This document shows positions 8,457 to 17,601 of a stretch of DNA of 64,000 nt, piece after piece. The notes under the pieces were generated by a model. The model did no database searches and had not been told where the DNA came from. It saw only the letters and a program-made list of their open reading frames with translations. The stretch comes from Sphaerotilus sp. (GTDB lineage Bacteria > Pseudomonadota > Gammaproteobacteria > Burkholderiales > Burkholderiaceae_C): the NCBI GenBank assembly GCA_013299055.1, contig JAAFKB010000003.1, positions 28,899-92,898 of the forward strand. Direction: 5' to 3'. Within the stretch, counting starts at the first letter, position 1, and each line of letters starts with the position of its first letter. Made by a program: the position numbers and the translations under genes.

Positions 8457-11400
8457 TCAGAACGGGAGCACGTAACGCAGTCCGAGCGCACGGGCATCGC
8501 CGCTGGAGCCGGCGCGGGTGGTGCTGAACTGGAGCTGCAGCTGGTCGGCGCCGGTGAGCCGGCCGCTGACGCCGACGCTGAGCACATGGCCGACGCCGAG
8601 CTGGCTGTGGTGGGTCAGGCTCACGTCGACGAAGGGGCGCCAGGGCCGCTGCCAGGCGTCGCGGTTGGACAGGCCGGCGCTCAGGCCGATGCCGTGCAGC
8701 GCGAAGCTCTCGGGCACGAAGAAGCTGGCGCCAGGGCGCTGGCCGTCCGTGGTCAGGCGGCGGGTCCAGTCGGGCAGGTCGGCGCCGCTGTGCTGGTAGC
8801 GGGTGTAGTTGCCGAACAGGCGCAGCGCGAGGTCGGGTGTGCCGCCGCGCAGCACCTGACCAGCCTCCCACTCCAGCCCCACCGCGCTGCCAAGCGATCC
8901 ACCACCCTGCAGCCCGAACTGCGCGGCCCGCACGGACACGCGCACCGGGTTGGTCAGCGTCAGGCGCAGGTCGCCGGTCAGGCGGGCCTCGTTCTGGTGG
9001 CCGGCGATCGCCAGGGCGGTGCTGTCGGGTGCGCGGGTGCGCAGGCCCAGATCGGCCCGCACCTGCAGCCGCGCCATGGGCTGCGCCGTGGCCGCCAGCG
9101 CCAGCGAGGCGACGTTGTGTTCGGCCGAGCGCAGGCCCAGCGTGCCGTCGATCTGCAGAGCCTTGTCGGGGGTCCACTGCAGCGTGGCGCTGGCGGTGCG
9201 GTCGTGGGCGGCCACGGTGCCGAAGGCAGGTGGGCGTCCACCACCCAGGTCCGTGCGCTGGTGGCGATCCTGCAGGCGCAGGTGCAGCCAGGCCGCTTCG
9301 GTCAGCGGCAGGGCCAGGGCCAGGGTCTGCTCGGTGGTGCGCAGGCTGTCGCGCTGCTGGAGCAGGTCCAGGGTGACGCGGCGCTGCGCAGGCCACGCGG
9401 TGTCGGCATAGGCTTCGTGCAGGCCGTCGTCGTCCTGTTCGGCGAGCTGGTCCAGGCGCATCGCCTGCGCCCGCCGGGTGCGGCCGAGCGCCTGCAAGGC
9501 TTCGATGCGCTGGCCGATGGGCAGGTCGCGGCCCTGCGGCCCGTCGAGCAGGGCGCCCACGGTGGACAGGTCGCCCTCCTGCAGCGCCAGCGTCATCTCG
9601 GCCCACGCCGGCATGGCCAGCGCCCGGACCTGCCGACGCCACAGCCACCAGCGGGCCATGTCGTGCCGGTCGTTGGAGAGCAGCCAGCCCAGCGCAAGAT
9701 CCTGGGCAGCGCGGGCCTGGTCGGCGGTGGTGGCAGTGCTGCCTGCGCCCAGCAGACCGCCGGGGGCGAGCAGTCCACGCAAGGTGCGCAGACCTTCATC
9801 GGCCGTGGCCCGCACCAGCTGCAGCCGGGCGAGCTGGAGCTGCAGGGCGTGGCGCTGCGCGGTGGTCAGGGTGTTGCGGCTATCCAGGGTCTGGAGTTGT
9901 CGGCGGGTCAGTGCCAGCGCCTGGACGCGCACCCGCGCTGCCGCCTCGGCCTGCCCGGCGGCGGCCAGCACGTCGGCGTAGGCGCCCACCCACAGCGCGT
10001 CCTCGCGCAGCCCCGGGGCTTGTCGGCGCCAGAAGGGCAGCGCGCGGCGCGGCTGGTCCAGCGCCATGTAGCCGGCGGCGTAGGCGGCGTCGTAGAGCGG
10101 GTTGCGCTCGGCCTCGCTGTGCCAGGCCAGCAGCCGCTGGCGCAGCTCGGGCAGCTGGCCGGATTCCAGCAGCAGGAAGAGGTAAGCGGTGCGGGTCTCG
10201 ACCAGCCCCGGCTCGGCTTCCATGGCGCGCAGCAGGTCGGCCTGGGCGGCGGCCAGGTTGCCCCGGGCCTGGTGCCACTGGGAGCGCAGCATCCAGAAGT
10301 AGGCTTCCTTGGCCACCAGCGCCTCGTCGGCAGGGCCGGTGCCGAGGAACAGCCGCTCCATCTGGTCCAGGTCGCGCAGGTTCCACCACTGCTCCAGCGC
10401 CGACAGCAGGTAGCCGGGCAGCTTCAGCCGTGTCCATGCGGTCTCTGCGAAGCGGGCGGCTTGGGTCCGGTCCTGTGCCAGCAGCAGGCCCAGCAGCCGG
10501 TCGGCCTCGAAGGCGGTGAAGTCGCCGTGGCGGGTGATCTGGGTGAGGGCCTGCAGGGCATCGTCCTCGCGCTGCAGCGACCACGACAGGTTGCCCAGCA
10601 GGCGCCAGTAAGCGGTGTCCTGCGGGCTGGCGGTGCTGCGCAGCGGGGTCAGGACGGCGTGGCCCTGGGCGGACTCGCCACGCTGCCCGTGGAAGGTGGC
10701 CAGCCGCATCGCGCGCGGCAGGGTCACGCCGTCACGGCCCATGAGCCGGCGCAGCGCGTCGATGGCGGTGGGCAGCTCGCCCATGCGCTCGGCCAGGTCG
10801 ACCTGGGTTTCCAGCAGGGCGCGGGCGGGCTGGCGGCGGTCGGCCTCGACCAGCCAGCGCATGCCTTCCTCGGGGCGCCCGAGCCGCTCGGTCATGGCCA
10901 CCACGTTCAGCGTCTCGGCCACCGTCAGCGGGCGCAGCGTGGCGATCTGGCTCCAGGTCTGCAGCACCACCTCCTCGTCGTTGAGGCTGGGGGCCAGGCG
11001 CAGCACGCCTTGCAGCGCGCGGTCGAGCAGGTCGCGCTGCTCCCGCTGGGCGGCTCCCGTGCGGGTGAGCTGCTGCACCAGGGCCCGCCACTGCACGAGC
11101 GCCTCCTGCGGTCTGCCAACCCACTCGGACACCTGGGCCAGCCGCTCGCGCCAGGCGTGCTGCTCGGGGGCCTGCCGCACGGCCGAGGCGGCCACGCGCC
11201 AGGCGTCGGGCAGGTTGCGGCCGGCCAGGAAGGTCTGGTAGGCCAGCAGGTAGGCGCCGTCCTCGAAAGGCAGCCGCGGATCACCCGGCTCGGGCTGGGC
11301 ACGGGCGGCCCCGGCGGCGTCGGCGGGGGAGGACGCCGCGCCGCGGTCAGCGTCCACCGGGGGCGGCGCGGGCGCGGTCTCGGCGGCCTGTGCCGCCGGG

Positions 11401-12368
11401 ATGAGGACATCCGCCAGCGTGGCGAACCAGCCCAGACCAGGCAGCGCCGGGCGTGGCTGGGCCTGTGCGGCGGTGGCATTGCCTTGCATCTGCAGCAGGC
11501 GGCGGGCGTAATCCTGTGCCTGCTCGGGGCGGTTGGCGGCCAGGGCCAGGCGGGTCAGGTAGTCGAGCAGCCCGGCGTCTCGTCCGACGATGGCGTCATG
11601 CTGGCGTGCCAGCGCGAGGGCCTCGCCCAGCAGGTTGCCGGACTGCAGGATGCGCAGCGCCTCGCGCAGGTGCCCGCGGCGATGCGGCTCGTCAGGGGCG
11701 ATCTGCATGGCGCGCTGGTGCAGCGTGGCCGCGCCCTGGTAGTCCTGGGCCCAGATGGCGGTGCGCACGGCCTCCTCGAACCACGGGGCGCGGACCCCGT
11801 CGGCGTCGAACCGGATCAGGGCGTGGAAGCGCTGCGCCAGCGGGAGCTGCTCCAGCGCGGTGGCCTTGCGGGCGAACAGCAGCAGCTCCGGAGTGGACCA
11901 CGGCAGTGTCAGGCGTTCGCGCAGCGCATCGACGAGCTGGCGGCGCAGCAGGCGGGCACTGTCGCTGCCGGGCGTGGCGGCGTTGGCGCGCAACTCCAGC
12001 AGGCTGTAGCGCAGCCGGGACAGGCGCAGCGGAGCATCGGCCGCACCGGTGGGGGTGCGGTACTGCAGCGGGGAGAGCACCTGCTCGGCGCGGTCGGCCT
12101 GGTTCAGCGCGAAGTGGCGCTCGGCCAACAGGATGCGCAGCTCGTCGTTGTCCGGCTCGCTGGTCAGCAGGTTGGCGAGGTAGCTGACGCTGAGTTCGTC
12201 GTTGCGCGGCTCGCCGCGCAGCCGTTCGATGAGCTGCTGGCGCGGGTAGAGCGTCACCAGCAGCACCAGCACCATCGCCGACACCGCCAGCAGGCCGCTG
12301 GTGGACAGGATGCGCGCCCGCAAGCCGGTTGCGTCAGGAGCAACCAATCGTGAGCGTTTCTGTTCCAT
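8457..12368 (-). CDS. pelB: Pel outer-membrane export porin with TPR scaffold PelB
   Basis: Large protein of 1303 aa: a single N-terminal membrane anchor (about 20-45), a long periplasmic helical region of tetratricopeptide-like repeats (about 60-900) and a C-terminal beta-barrel ending in LGLRYVLPF, whose terminal Phe is typical of outer-membrane barrels. PelB recruits the modifying enzyme PelA through its repeats and exports the polymer. A low-complexity Ala/Pro stretch (APAPPPVDADRGAASSPADA) near residue 340 looks like a linker and is unlike the Pseudomonas protein as I know it. The ATG overlaps the end of pelA by 35 bases. Confidence 0.93.
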   Translation of the reverse strand: MEQKRSRLVAPDATGLRARILSTSGLLAVSAMVLVLLVTLYPRQQLIERLRGEPRNDELSVSYLANLLTSEPDNDELRILLAERHFALNQADRAEQVLSPLQYRTPTGAADAPLRLSRLRYSLLELRANAATPGSDSARLLRRQLVDALRERLTLPWSTPELLLFARKATALEQLPLAQRFHALIRFDADGVRAPWFEEAVRTAIWAQDYQGAATLHQRAMQIAPDEPHRRGHLREALRILQSGNLLGEALALARQHDAIVGRDAGLLDYLTRLALAANRPEQAQDYARRLLQMQGNATAAQAQPRPALPGLGWFATLADVLIPAAQAAETAPAPPPVDADRGAASSPADAAGAARAQPEPGDPRLPFEDGAYLLAYQTFLAGRNLPDAWRVAASAVRQAPEQHAWRERLAQVSEWVGRPQEALVQWRALVQQLTRTGAAQREQRDLLDRALQGVLRLAPSLNDEEVVLQTWSQIATLRPLTVAETLNVVAMTERLGRPEEGMRWLVEADRRQPARALLETQVDLAERMGELPTAIDALRRLMGRDGVTLPRAMRLATFHGQRGESAQGHAVLTPLRSTASPQDTAYWRLLGNLSWSLQREDDALQALTQITRHGDFTAFEADRLLGLLLAQDRTQAARFAETAWTRLKLPGYLLSALEQWWNLRDLDQMERLFLGTGPADEALVAKEAYFWMLRSQWHQARGNLAAAQADLLRAMEAEPGLVETRTAYLFLLLESGQLPELRQRLLAWHSEAERNPLYDAAYAAGYMALDQPRRALPFWRRQAPGLREDALWVGAYADVLAAAGQAEAAARVRVQALALTRRQLQTLDSRNTLTTAQRHALQLQLARLQLVRATADEGLRTLRGLLAPGGLLGAGSTATTADQARAAQDLALGWLLSNDRHDMARWWLWRRQVRALAMPAWAEMTLALQEGDLSTVGALLDGPQGRDLPIGQRIEALQALGRTRRAQAMRLDQLAEQDDDGLHEAYADTAWPAQRRVTLDLLQQRDSLRTTEQTLALALPLTEAAWLHLRLQDRHQRTDLGGGRPPAFGTVAAHDRTASATLQWTPDKALQIDGTLGLRSAEHNVASLALAATAQPMARLQVRADLGLRTRAPDSTALAIAGHQNEARLTGDLRLTLTNPVRVSVRAAQFGLQGGGSLGSAVGLEWEAGQVLRGGTPDLALRLFGNYTRYQHSGADLPDWTRRLTTDGQRPGASFFVPESFALHGIGLSAGLSNRDAWQRPWRPFVDVSLTHHSQLGVGHVLSVGVSGRLTGADQLQLQFSTTRAGSSGDARALGLRYVLPF

Positions 12369-15207
12369 CTTTGTCGCTGGCGTAGTGGTGGAGTCCGTCG
12401 CTGCTGCGCAGCGGCGTCAGACGGCGTCCACCCAGGCTGACGCTGCAGCCGGTCGGGTGACGCACGGTGAAGCGCAAGGGGACGTGGGCGTGCAGGGTCA
12501 CGCGGGTCGTGCTGCCCTCACGCACCAGCGCGTCGATGCGGGCGTTGGCATCGACCAGATAGCTGGCGTTGTCGGGCTGCGGGGCCAGGACGATGCGCGC
12601 CTCGGGGCCGTCGAGGTGGAGGTAGCGTTCGGTGCCGTGGAGGCTGTGACCGGCCACGCCCGGACTCTGGGCCATCTGCGGCACCCCGGCGGCCTGCGGC
12701 AGACGCATCTGGCGCAACGCGGTCGCGCCGCGCACCAGGAAGCTGCCGTCGGCGGCGCGGGCAATGACGATGTCCTCGTAGTTCTGCGCCTTGCGCACCC
12801 ACTCGGACGTGTAGACCGGGTGCAGCGGCTGCGCCAGTGCCCAGCGGTAGGCGCGGTGCAAGGCTTCCAGCGAGGCCCGGCGCGACACGGCGTAGGTGTG
12901 GTAGTAGATGTTGACCGGCTTGAGGCGGTAGGGCTTGTCGGTCAGCTCGAAGGTCTGGATCACCCGCTCGTGGCCGTAGAGCGGGCCAAGGAATTCGCCG
13001 GTGTAGACGTTCTCGTTCTGGTTGGGCGCGTAGACCTGGAAATGCTTGCCCTTGTGCAGACCGAGCGGCGCCACATGGGTCAGCGATGGCACGGTGCGGG
13101 TGATGGTGGTGTCGCCGCCATTGATCGACAGCACGCCGGCGCGCTCGACCGCGTCCAGCGTGGCGGCATTCGGATTGGTGTCGCCGCTCCAGTGGACCAG
13201 TGTGACACGCTTGCCCGGCGGGGCCAGGCGGGACTCGATGTAGCGGATCGAGCCGGTGATCTCGCGCTCGGCGTCGAAGCGGTAGCCCGGCAGGTCGAGC
13301 GAGTAGCCTTTGCCGAAACCACCACGCTCGACTTCGCCCCACTGGAATGGGTGCGAGAAGGTGTGCGTGGCCAGCTCGATGTGCGGCAGCGCGAACATGC
13401 GCCGCGCATGGTCTTCCATCTGGGGCGCCAGCTTGGGGTACAGGCCGTGCGGCGCGGTCTCCCCTTCGATCACCGACATCGCGGTCGGTACCCGGTAGCG
13501 CGACAGCACCTCGCGCAGCAGCACTTCGCTCGACAGCGGCGAGCCGGGCTGGTCGCTGCGGTTGGGGAAGCCGTCGCCGTCGATGTGGACCAGCAGCATG
13601 CGCCGGCCGGTGTCGGTGGTCGTGTCGGGCACGGGCATCACCGGCAGCGCCAGCGCCCGCCGCAGGAAGGCGATCGGGTCGATCACCCAGCGGAATTCAT
13701 CCTTGCCCGCTGGCAGCCGCGCCAGGCTGTATCCCGGCCAGGCGTAGCCGCCCCACGGGGTCAGCGCCACCGCGTCCATCGTCGCGCCGCTGGCGTCGCG
13801 CGCCTGCAGCAGCAGCTCGGACGTGGCGGGGGCGGCCAGCGGCACGAAGTCCAGCGGCCCCGGCGTGGGCGACACCTCGAAGCCGATCGCCGCATCGCGC
13901 CGGCTGAACTGCACCGGCGACACCGCCCGGTACGGGCCCGCGCGGCGCACCAGCCCGAAGGTGTCGCGCACCGCATTGGCATCGCCTACCCCTGGCCAGC
14001 CCAGGGTGACCACACGGGTGCCGTTGGCGATGGCCTGGCGCAGCAGCGCGGCGGTGGCGGGGCGGGCCTTGTCGTTGGTGAAGGTGGTGACGATGCCGGC
14101 CAGCGGCCCGAGTGCGGCCAGCGATGGCAGCGGTTCCTCGTCCGGGTTGATGAACAGCGGCACCAGCCCGAGGTAGTAGGCCGGCGTGGCGAAGAAGCGC
14201 AGCGCGTCCGACGACGTCATCTCGGTCGAGTCCTTGCCGACCTCCGCGTCGTGCAGGATCAGCAGCCGGCGCGGCAGCACCTCGACCGCGCCCACTCCCA
14301 GCGTGTCCAGCTCCGGCGTCGTCACCCAGGGGATGAAGCCGTGCGACTGGATGCGCTGCGCGGTCTCGCGGGCGAGGGCGCGTTCCTGCGGGGCGACGTA
14401 GTCGATGGCCAGCACGGGGCGCTGGTGGCGGGTGCGCACCTGGTCGAGCCGGCCGAGCAGCCAGGCGCGGTCGGCCTCGGGCACGGCCCGGTAGCGGCGA
14501 CTCTTTTGATCCCAGCCACGGTAGAGCGACTCGGCGGCGACCATGTCGGCCTCCTGCGCGAGCTGCGGCAGGATCTCGAAGCCCCGGTTGAAGATCAGCT
14601 TGGCCTGGGGAAACGCGGCCTTGAGCGCCTGGACCGTGCGCACCAGCCCGGCCTCCTGCGCAGCGCGTTCCTCGGGGGTTTTCGCCGCCAGCTGGTAGGA
14701 GTCCAGCGTGTCCAGGAAGAAGCCGCGGTAGCCCTTGTCCCACTGCGGGCGTGCCACGTTCTCGACGAACCAGGCCGGCCATTCCGGCACGCGCTGGTCG
14801 ACCACGGCGCTGTTCCAGTCCTGGTTGCGGCCGATCAGCCAGGCCGCGGGGATGCTGGCGTGCAGCGGGTGTTCACGGTGGACCTCGCCCACCGACAGGT
14901 AGGCCAGGAAGCGGGTGTTCGGGGCGGCCTTGGCGCGGGTGGCCATGTCGCCGTGGTGGCCCGGCTCCAGCACGACCCAGTCGAAGGCGGACAGGGCGTT
15001 CCAGGGGGGCTTGGCGCCGTAGTGCAGGGCCACGCTGGGGCCGGCGGAGGCATGACCGGGGTTGGCCAGCGCGGACGGCAGGCCACACAGCCACAGGCCG
15101 ACGCCCGCGAGCAGACCGGCGAGCCAGGGCAGATCCCAGGACCACGCCCGCCGTAAGCCAGCGCACAGCCTTGCGACCCCCCATCCATGACAGACTGTGC
15201 GGTTCAC
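12334..15207 (-). CDS. pelA: Pel polysaccharide hydrolase/deacetylase PelA
   Basis: Periplasmic bifunctional enzyme that deacetylates Pel during export and can cleave it. With the GTG at 15207, ten bases after CGGAGG, the protein is 957 aa, close to the 948 aa of Pseudomonas PelA; the ORF track's ATG at 15450 reads through the AT-rich leader and lacks homology. A hydrophobic signal sequence is followed by a TIM-barrel hydrolase domain (about 55-300), a Rossmann-like middle, and a polysaccharide deacetylase domain with the metal motifs HIDGDGF (about 540) and THTFSH (about 610). A C-terminal beta region closes the protein. First gene of pelABCDEFG. Confidence 0.94.
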   Translation of the reverse strand: MNRTVCHGWGVARLCAGLRRAWSWDLPWLAGLLAGVGLWLCGLPSALANPGHASAGPSVALHYGAKPPWNALSAFDWVVLEPGHHGDMATRAKAAPNTRFLAYLSVGEVHREHPLHASIPAAWLIGRNQDWNSAVVDQRVPEWPAWFVENVARPQWDKGYRGFFLDTLDSYQLAAKTPEERAAQEAGLVRTVQALKAAFPQAKLIFNRGFEILPQLAQEADMVAAESLYRGWDQKSRRYRAVPEADRAWLLGRLDQVRTRHQRPVLAIDYVAPQERALARETAQRIQSHGFIPWVTTPELDTLGVGAVEVLPRRLLILHDAEVGKDSTEMTSSDALRFFATPAYYLGLVPLFINPDEEPLPSLAALGPLAGIVTTFTNDKARPATAALLRQAIANGTRVVTLGWPGVGDANAVRDTFGLVRRAGPYRAVSPVQFSRRDAAIGFEVSPTPGPLDFVPLAAPATSELLLQARDASGATMDAVALTPWGGYAWPGYSLARLPAGKDEFRWVIDPIAFLRRALALPVMPVPDTTTDTGRRMLLVHIDGDGFPNRSDQPGSPLSSEVLLREVLSRYRVPTAMSVIEGETAPHGLYPKLAPQMEDHARRMFALPHIELATHTFSHPFQWGEVERGGFGKGYSLDLPGYRFDAEREITGSIRYIESRLAPPGKRVTLVHWSGDTNPNAATLDAVERAGVLSINGGDTTITRTVPSLTHVAPLGLHKGKHFQVYAPNQNENVYTGEFLGPLYGHERVIQTFELTDKPYRLKPVNIYYHTYAVSRRASLEALHRAYRWALAQPLHPVYTSEWVRKAQNYEDIVIARAADGSFLVRGATALRQMRLPQAAGVPQMAQSPGVAGHSLHGTERYLHLDGPEARIVLAPQPDNASYLVDANARIDALVREGSTTRVTLHAHVPLRFTVRHPTGCSVSLGGRRLTPLRSSDGLHHYASDKDGTETLTIGCS

Positions 15208-15300
15208 TGCGCTTGATCCTCCGATATTGATATTTATGCAAATGTCAAGTCTATTCTTGCCACCTTCTAATAATATTGCACAAAAAGTGCTACCAAATAT
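15208..15300 (-). promoter_or_regulatory. AT-rich leader and probable promoter region of pelA
   Basis: This stretch is strikingly AT-rich against the surrounding G+C. Read on the minus strand it contains a consensus TTGACA (+ strand 15243-15248), the inverted repeat GCAC-AAAAA-GTGC (+ strand 15278-15290) and the ribosome-binding site CGGAGG before the GTG. The TTGACA sits too close to the start codon for a convincing -10, so the exact promoter is not assigned. The region is the only sizeable non-coding space in the pel operon. Confidence 0.5.
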
Positions 15301-15313
15301 TCTTGAATGATTA

Positions 15314-15343
15314 CGTCTCGGCCGATGCATCGGGCACGAGACG
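15314..15343. repeat. Nested perfect inverted repeat upstream of pel operon
   Basis: CGTCTCG at 15314-15320 pairs with CGAGACG at 15337-15343, and the interior contains the 12-base palindrome CCGATGCATCGG. Together they form a long extended hairpin or a dyad operator between the pel leader and the terminator of the upstream outer-membrane gene. On the plus strand it is followed by seven A residues, so on the minus strand it lies just after the terminator T-run rather than before one. Confidence 0.6.
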
Positions 15344-15365
15344 AAAAAAAGCCCGCCGGAGCGGG
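15344..15365 (-). terminator. Rho-independent terminator of the outer-membrane protein gene
   Basis: On the minus strand the sequence is CCCGC-TCCG-GCGGG followed by C and seven T residues, a compact GC stem plus U-run 36 bases beyond the stop of the gene ending at 15401. It separates that gene from the pel operon transcribed in the same direction. Confidence 0.75.
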
Positions 15366-15400
15366 GTGGAGGGGTGACGTGGCGGGTGGTGCCGTTCGGA

Positions 15401-16102
15401 TCAGATCCAGAAGCTGTAGCCAATGCTGATCGTGATCTGCGGAATGGCACGGATGCGGCCGACCCCGTTGCGCAGTTCAGCGAGTTCCCGGTCCAGGTTG
15501 GCCTGCAGATCGGCTTCGCTGGCCAGTGCCCCGCGTGCCGTGGCCGTGACCTTGGCGCGGCCGATCAGGGCGCCCAGATCCGCCGACAGACGCCAGCCGG
15601 AGTTGAGCTGGTGGCCCCAGCCGATGCCGAGGTAGGGGGTGGCCGACGGGTACTTGATCTGGACTTCCACGCCATCTGCTGCGGTGGTGGTGTAGGTTTT
15701 CTCGCCGATCGTCAGACTGCCACCGGCCCCGCTGGCGTCCAGCGTCATGCCGATGCTGTTGGAACTCACGCCGCCGGTCAGGCGGAAACTGCCCTCGAAC
15801 GGGAACCAGTCGCCGAACAGGGCCATGCGCTGCAGGCGGGCGGTGCTGTGGTACTGGATGCCGTCCTCGGTGGTGGTGCGGTCGCGGTTGTTCAGCATGA
15901 GCAGGTCCGCGCGCACGGTGAATCGGCTGTTCAGCGGACGCGCATAGCCCAGACCGACACCGGGCACGCCGGCGATGGCGTAGAACTCGCCGTTGAGTTC
16001 GAGCGCCTGGGCCGAGGGAGCCGCGGCCAGCGTGCCCGCGGTCAGCAGGGCCAGGGCCGCAGGGCGCAGACGGGTTCGCAGAAGGGACAGGGTCGATTGC
16101 AT
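15401..16102 (-). CDS. Outer-membrane beta-barrel-like secreted protein
   Basis: Protein of 233 aa with a clear signal peptide (positive start MQSTLSLLRTRLRP, then a hydrophobic stretch and cleavage near SAQA-LELNG). The mature part alternates short amphipathic strands (FYAIAGVPGVGLGYARPL, RLTGGVSSNSIGM, PYLGIGWGHQL) and ends ITISIGYSFWI, the pattern of a small eight- to ten-stranded outer-membrane barrel. The ATG at 16102 is preferred to the track's upstream start because it begins the signal sequence. A terminator follows. The precise family is not recognised, and it does not look like part of the Pel machinery. Confidence 0.7.
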   Translation of the reverse strand: MQSTLSLLRTRLRPAALALLTAGTLAAAPSAQALELNGEFYAIAGVPGVGLGYARPLNSRFTVRADLLMLNNRDRTTTEDGIQYHSTARLQRMALFGDWFPFEGSFRLTGGVSSNSIGMTLDASGAGGSLTIGEKTYTTTAADGVEVQIKYPSATPYLGIGWGHQLNSGWRLSADLGALIGRAKVTATARGALASEADLQANLDRELAELRNGVGRIRAIPQITISIGYSFWI

Positions 16103-16215
16103 GCACGGACTCCAGAAGGGGAGAAGGGGGCGGACTTGTGGCGACACTGTGTGCCCTTGCCTGCCGCCGTGCGACCGGATAACCCGATGGAATGCTGCCC
16201 TGTTTCTGGTGCCGC

Positions 16216-16617
16216 TCAGGGGGTGGCCGGTCGGGTCTCGTACAGCTCCAGTGGCAGTCCGTCCGGATCGGCGAAGAAGACGAAGCGGTGCCCGGTGAAC
16301 TCGTCTAGGCGGATGTCCTCCACCGCGATGCCAGCCGCCTCCAGCTTCGTTTTCCACGCGTCCACGTCGTCCACCGAAAACGCCAGATGCCGCAGCCCGC
16401 AGGCTTCCGGGCGCGAGGGCCGCGGCGGCGGCGCAGGAAACGAGAACAGCTCCAGTTGACCGCCGTCGGGCAGCGCGAGGTCGAGCTTCCACGAGTCACG
16501 CGCAGCGCGGTAGTGCTCTGCCAGCACGCGCAGGCCCAGCAGCTCGGTGTAGAAGTGGCGCGAGCGGGCGTAGTCCGACGCGATGAGGGCGACGTGGTGG
16601 AGGCGCAGCAGGGTCAT
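16216..16617 (-). CDS. gloA2: VOC-family protein, GloA2/YaeR type
   Basis: Small vicinal-oxygen-chelate protein of 133 aa. It matches E. coli YaeR closely: YREARDSWK-like segment, ELFSFP, RPSRPEACGLRHLAFSVDD and FADPDGLPLELYE are all present. Metal ligands expected from the fold (His in LHHVAL, Glu in QLELF, His in LRHLAF, Glu in LELYE) are present, so it should bind a divalent metal. The family is glyoxalase-like, but its physiological substrate is not firmly known. Seventeen bases separate it from the methyltransferase gene upstream on the same strand. Confidence 0.85.
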   Translation of the reverse strand: MTLLRLHHVALIASDYARSRHFYTELLGLRVLAEHYRAARDSWKLDLALPDGGQLELFSFPAPPPRPSRPEACGLRHLAFSVDDVDAWKTKLEAAGIAVEDIRLDEFTGHRFVFFADPDGLPLELYETRPATP

Positions 16618-16634
16618 GGGGTCGTTCCGTGTGT

Positions 16635-17558
16635 TCAGGGTGCCCGGTAGACCAGCACCTTGAGCGCACGCTCAGGGGCCACGTCCACGAAGGCGGGGGG
16701 ATTGGCCAGCCGCTCCACGAGGGTCAGTCCAGGGGCCAGCGTCTGCATCGGTTCGGTCAGGAAGTCGGTGCCCAGTTCGGGCGCGTTCAGGCAGAGCAGC
16801 GCGTGGCCGCCGGGCGCGAGCAGGTCGGGCAGGCGGCGCATCACCCGGGCGTAGTCCTTGCCGGCGACGAAGCTGCCCTTCTGGTGGCTGGGCGGGTCGA
16901 CGATGACGAGGTCGTAGGGGCCGCTGCGGTGGATTTTCCCCCACGAGCTGAAGATGTCGTGCGGCAGGAAGCTGGCGCCAGTGGCCACGCCGTTGAGCCG
17001 ATGGTTCTGCTGGCCGATCGCGAGGGCACCGTGGGCCATGTCCACGTTGACCACCTGGCGCGCCCCGGCCTGCAGCGCCACGACCGAGAACGCGCAGGTG
17101 TAGGCGAACAGGTTCAGCACCTTCAGCCGCGGTTGTCGTGCGGCCAGCGCGCGCACCCAGCGGCGACCTTCTGCCATGTCGAGGAACAGGCCGTGGTTCT
17201 GGCCGCGCAGGACGTGGACGAGGTAGCGCGTGCCGTCTTCGCTGACCGTGTGCGGCTCGGGGACGCTGCCCGCCATCAGGCGGGTCTCGGCGCGGCCGGC
17301 GTGGCGGCACTGGAACACCCAGTGCAGCGGCTGGCCAGGGGCGAGCTGCGTCCAGCGGTCGGCGAGTGCCGTGCCGATGGTGGCCAGCTCTTCCTCCGAC
17401 ACGGGCTGGAAGCTGGTCAGCACCCAGACAGGCGGGTAGCAATCGAGCGCCCAGTGCGCGCAGCCGGGGTGGAGGCCGCCGCGGCCGTGGAAGACGCGGG
17501 TGGCGTCGGTGGGCAGGGGTGGCGCCAGGGTGGCGATGGTGTGGAGCAGAGCGTTCAA
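16635..17558 (-). CDS. Class I SAM-dependent methyltransferase, RlmI-like catalytic domain
   Basis: About 307 aa. The catalytic region has the SAM-binding motif VLNLFAYTCAFSVVALQAGA, the acidic VNVDMAHGAL and the DPPS catalytic loop (DLVIVDPPSHQKGSF) of the RlmI/RlmK group of 23S rRNA cytosine methyltransferases. There is no PUA domain. The start is uncertain: within the reading frame after the upstream hipA-like stop the only usual start is TTG at 17558, without an obvious ribosome-binding site; the track's longer ORF overlaps the neighbour and reads low-complexity Pro/Cys. The substrate is probably RNA but cannot be assigned. Confidence 0.75.
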   Translation of the reverse strand: MNALLHTIATLAPPLPTDATRVFHGRGGLHPGCAHWALDCYPPVWVLTSFQPVSEEELATIGTALADRWTQLAPGQPLHWVFQCRHAGRAETRLMAGSVPEPHTVSEDGTRYLVHVLRGQNHGLFLDMAEGRRWVRALAARQPRLKVLNLFAYTCAFSVVALQAGARQVVNVDMAHGALAIGQQNHRLNGVATGASFLPHDIFSSWGKIHRSGPYDLVIVDPPSHQKGSFVAGKDYARVMRRLPDLLAPGGHALLCLNAPELGTDFLTEPMQTLAPGLTLVERLANPPAFVDVAPERALKVLVYRAP

Positions 17559-17601
17559 GGGGGCATCCGGGCAGGAACAGCAACAGGGGGGCGGCGGTGC
17601 T

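Noticed and set aside
8094-12353. 1419-aa plus-strand ORF
   Set aside because: Antisense shadow of pelB and pelC; Gln/Arg/Gly-rich with no recognisable domain.
12301-15156. 951-aa plus-strand ORF
   Set aside because: Antisense shadow of pelA, generated by high G+C third positions.
15314-15343. Nested hairpin as a rho-independent terminator of pelA or of a plus-strand gene
   Set aside because: pelA is transcribed away from it, and the adjacent run is A on the plus strand, so the T-run belongs to the separate terminator at 15344-15365.
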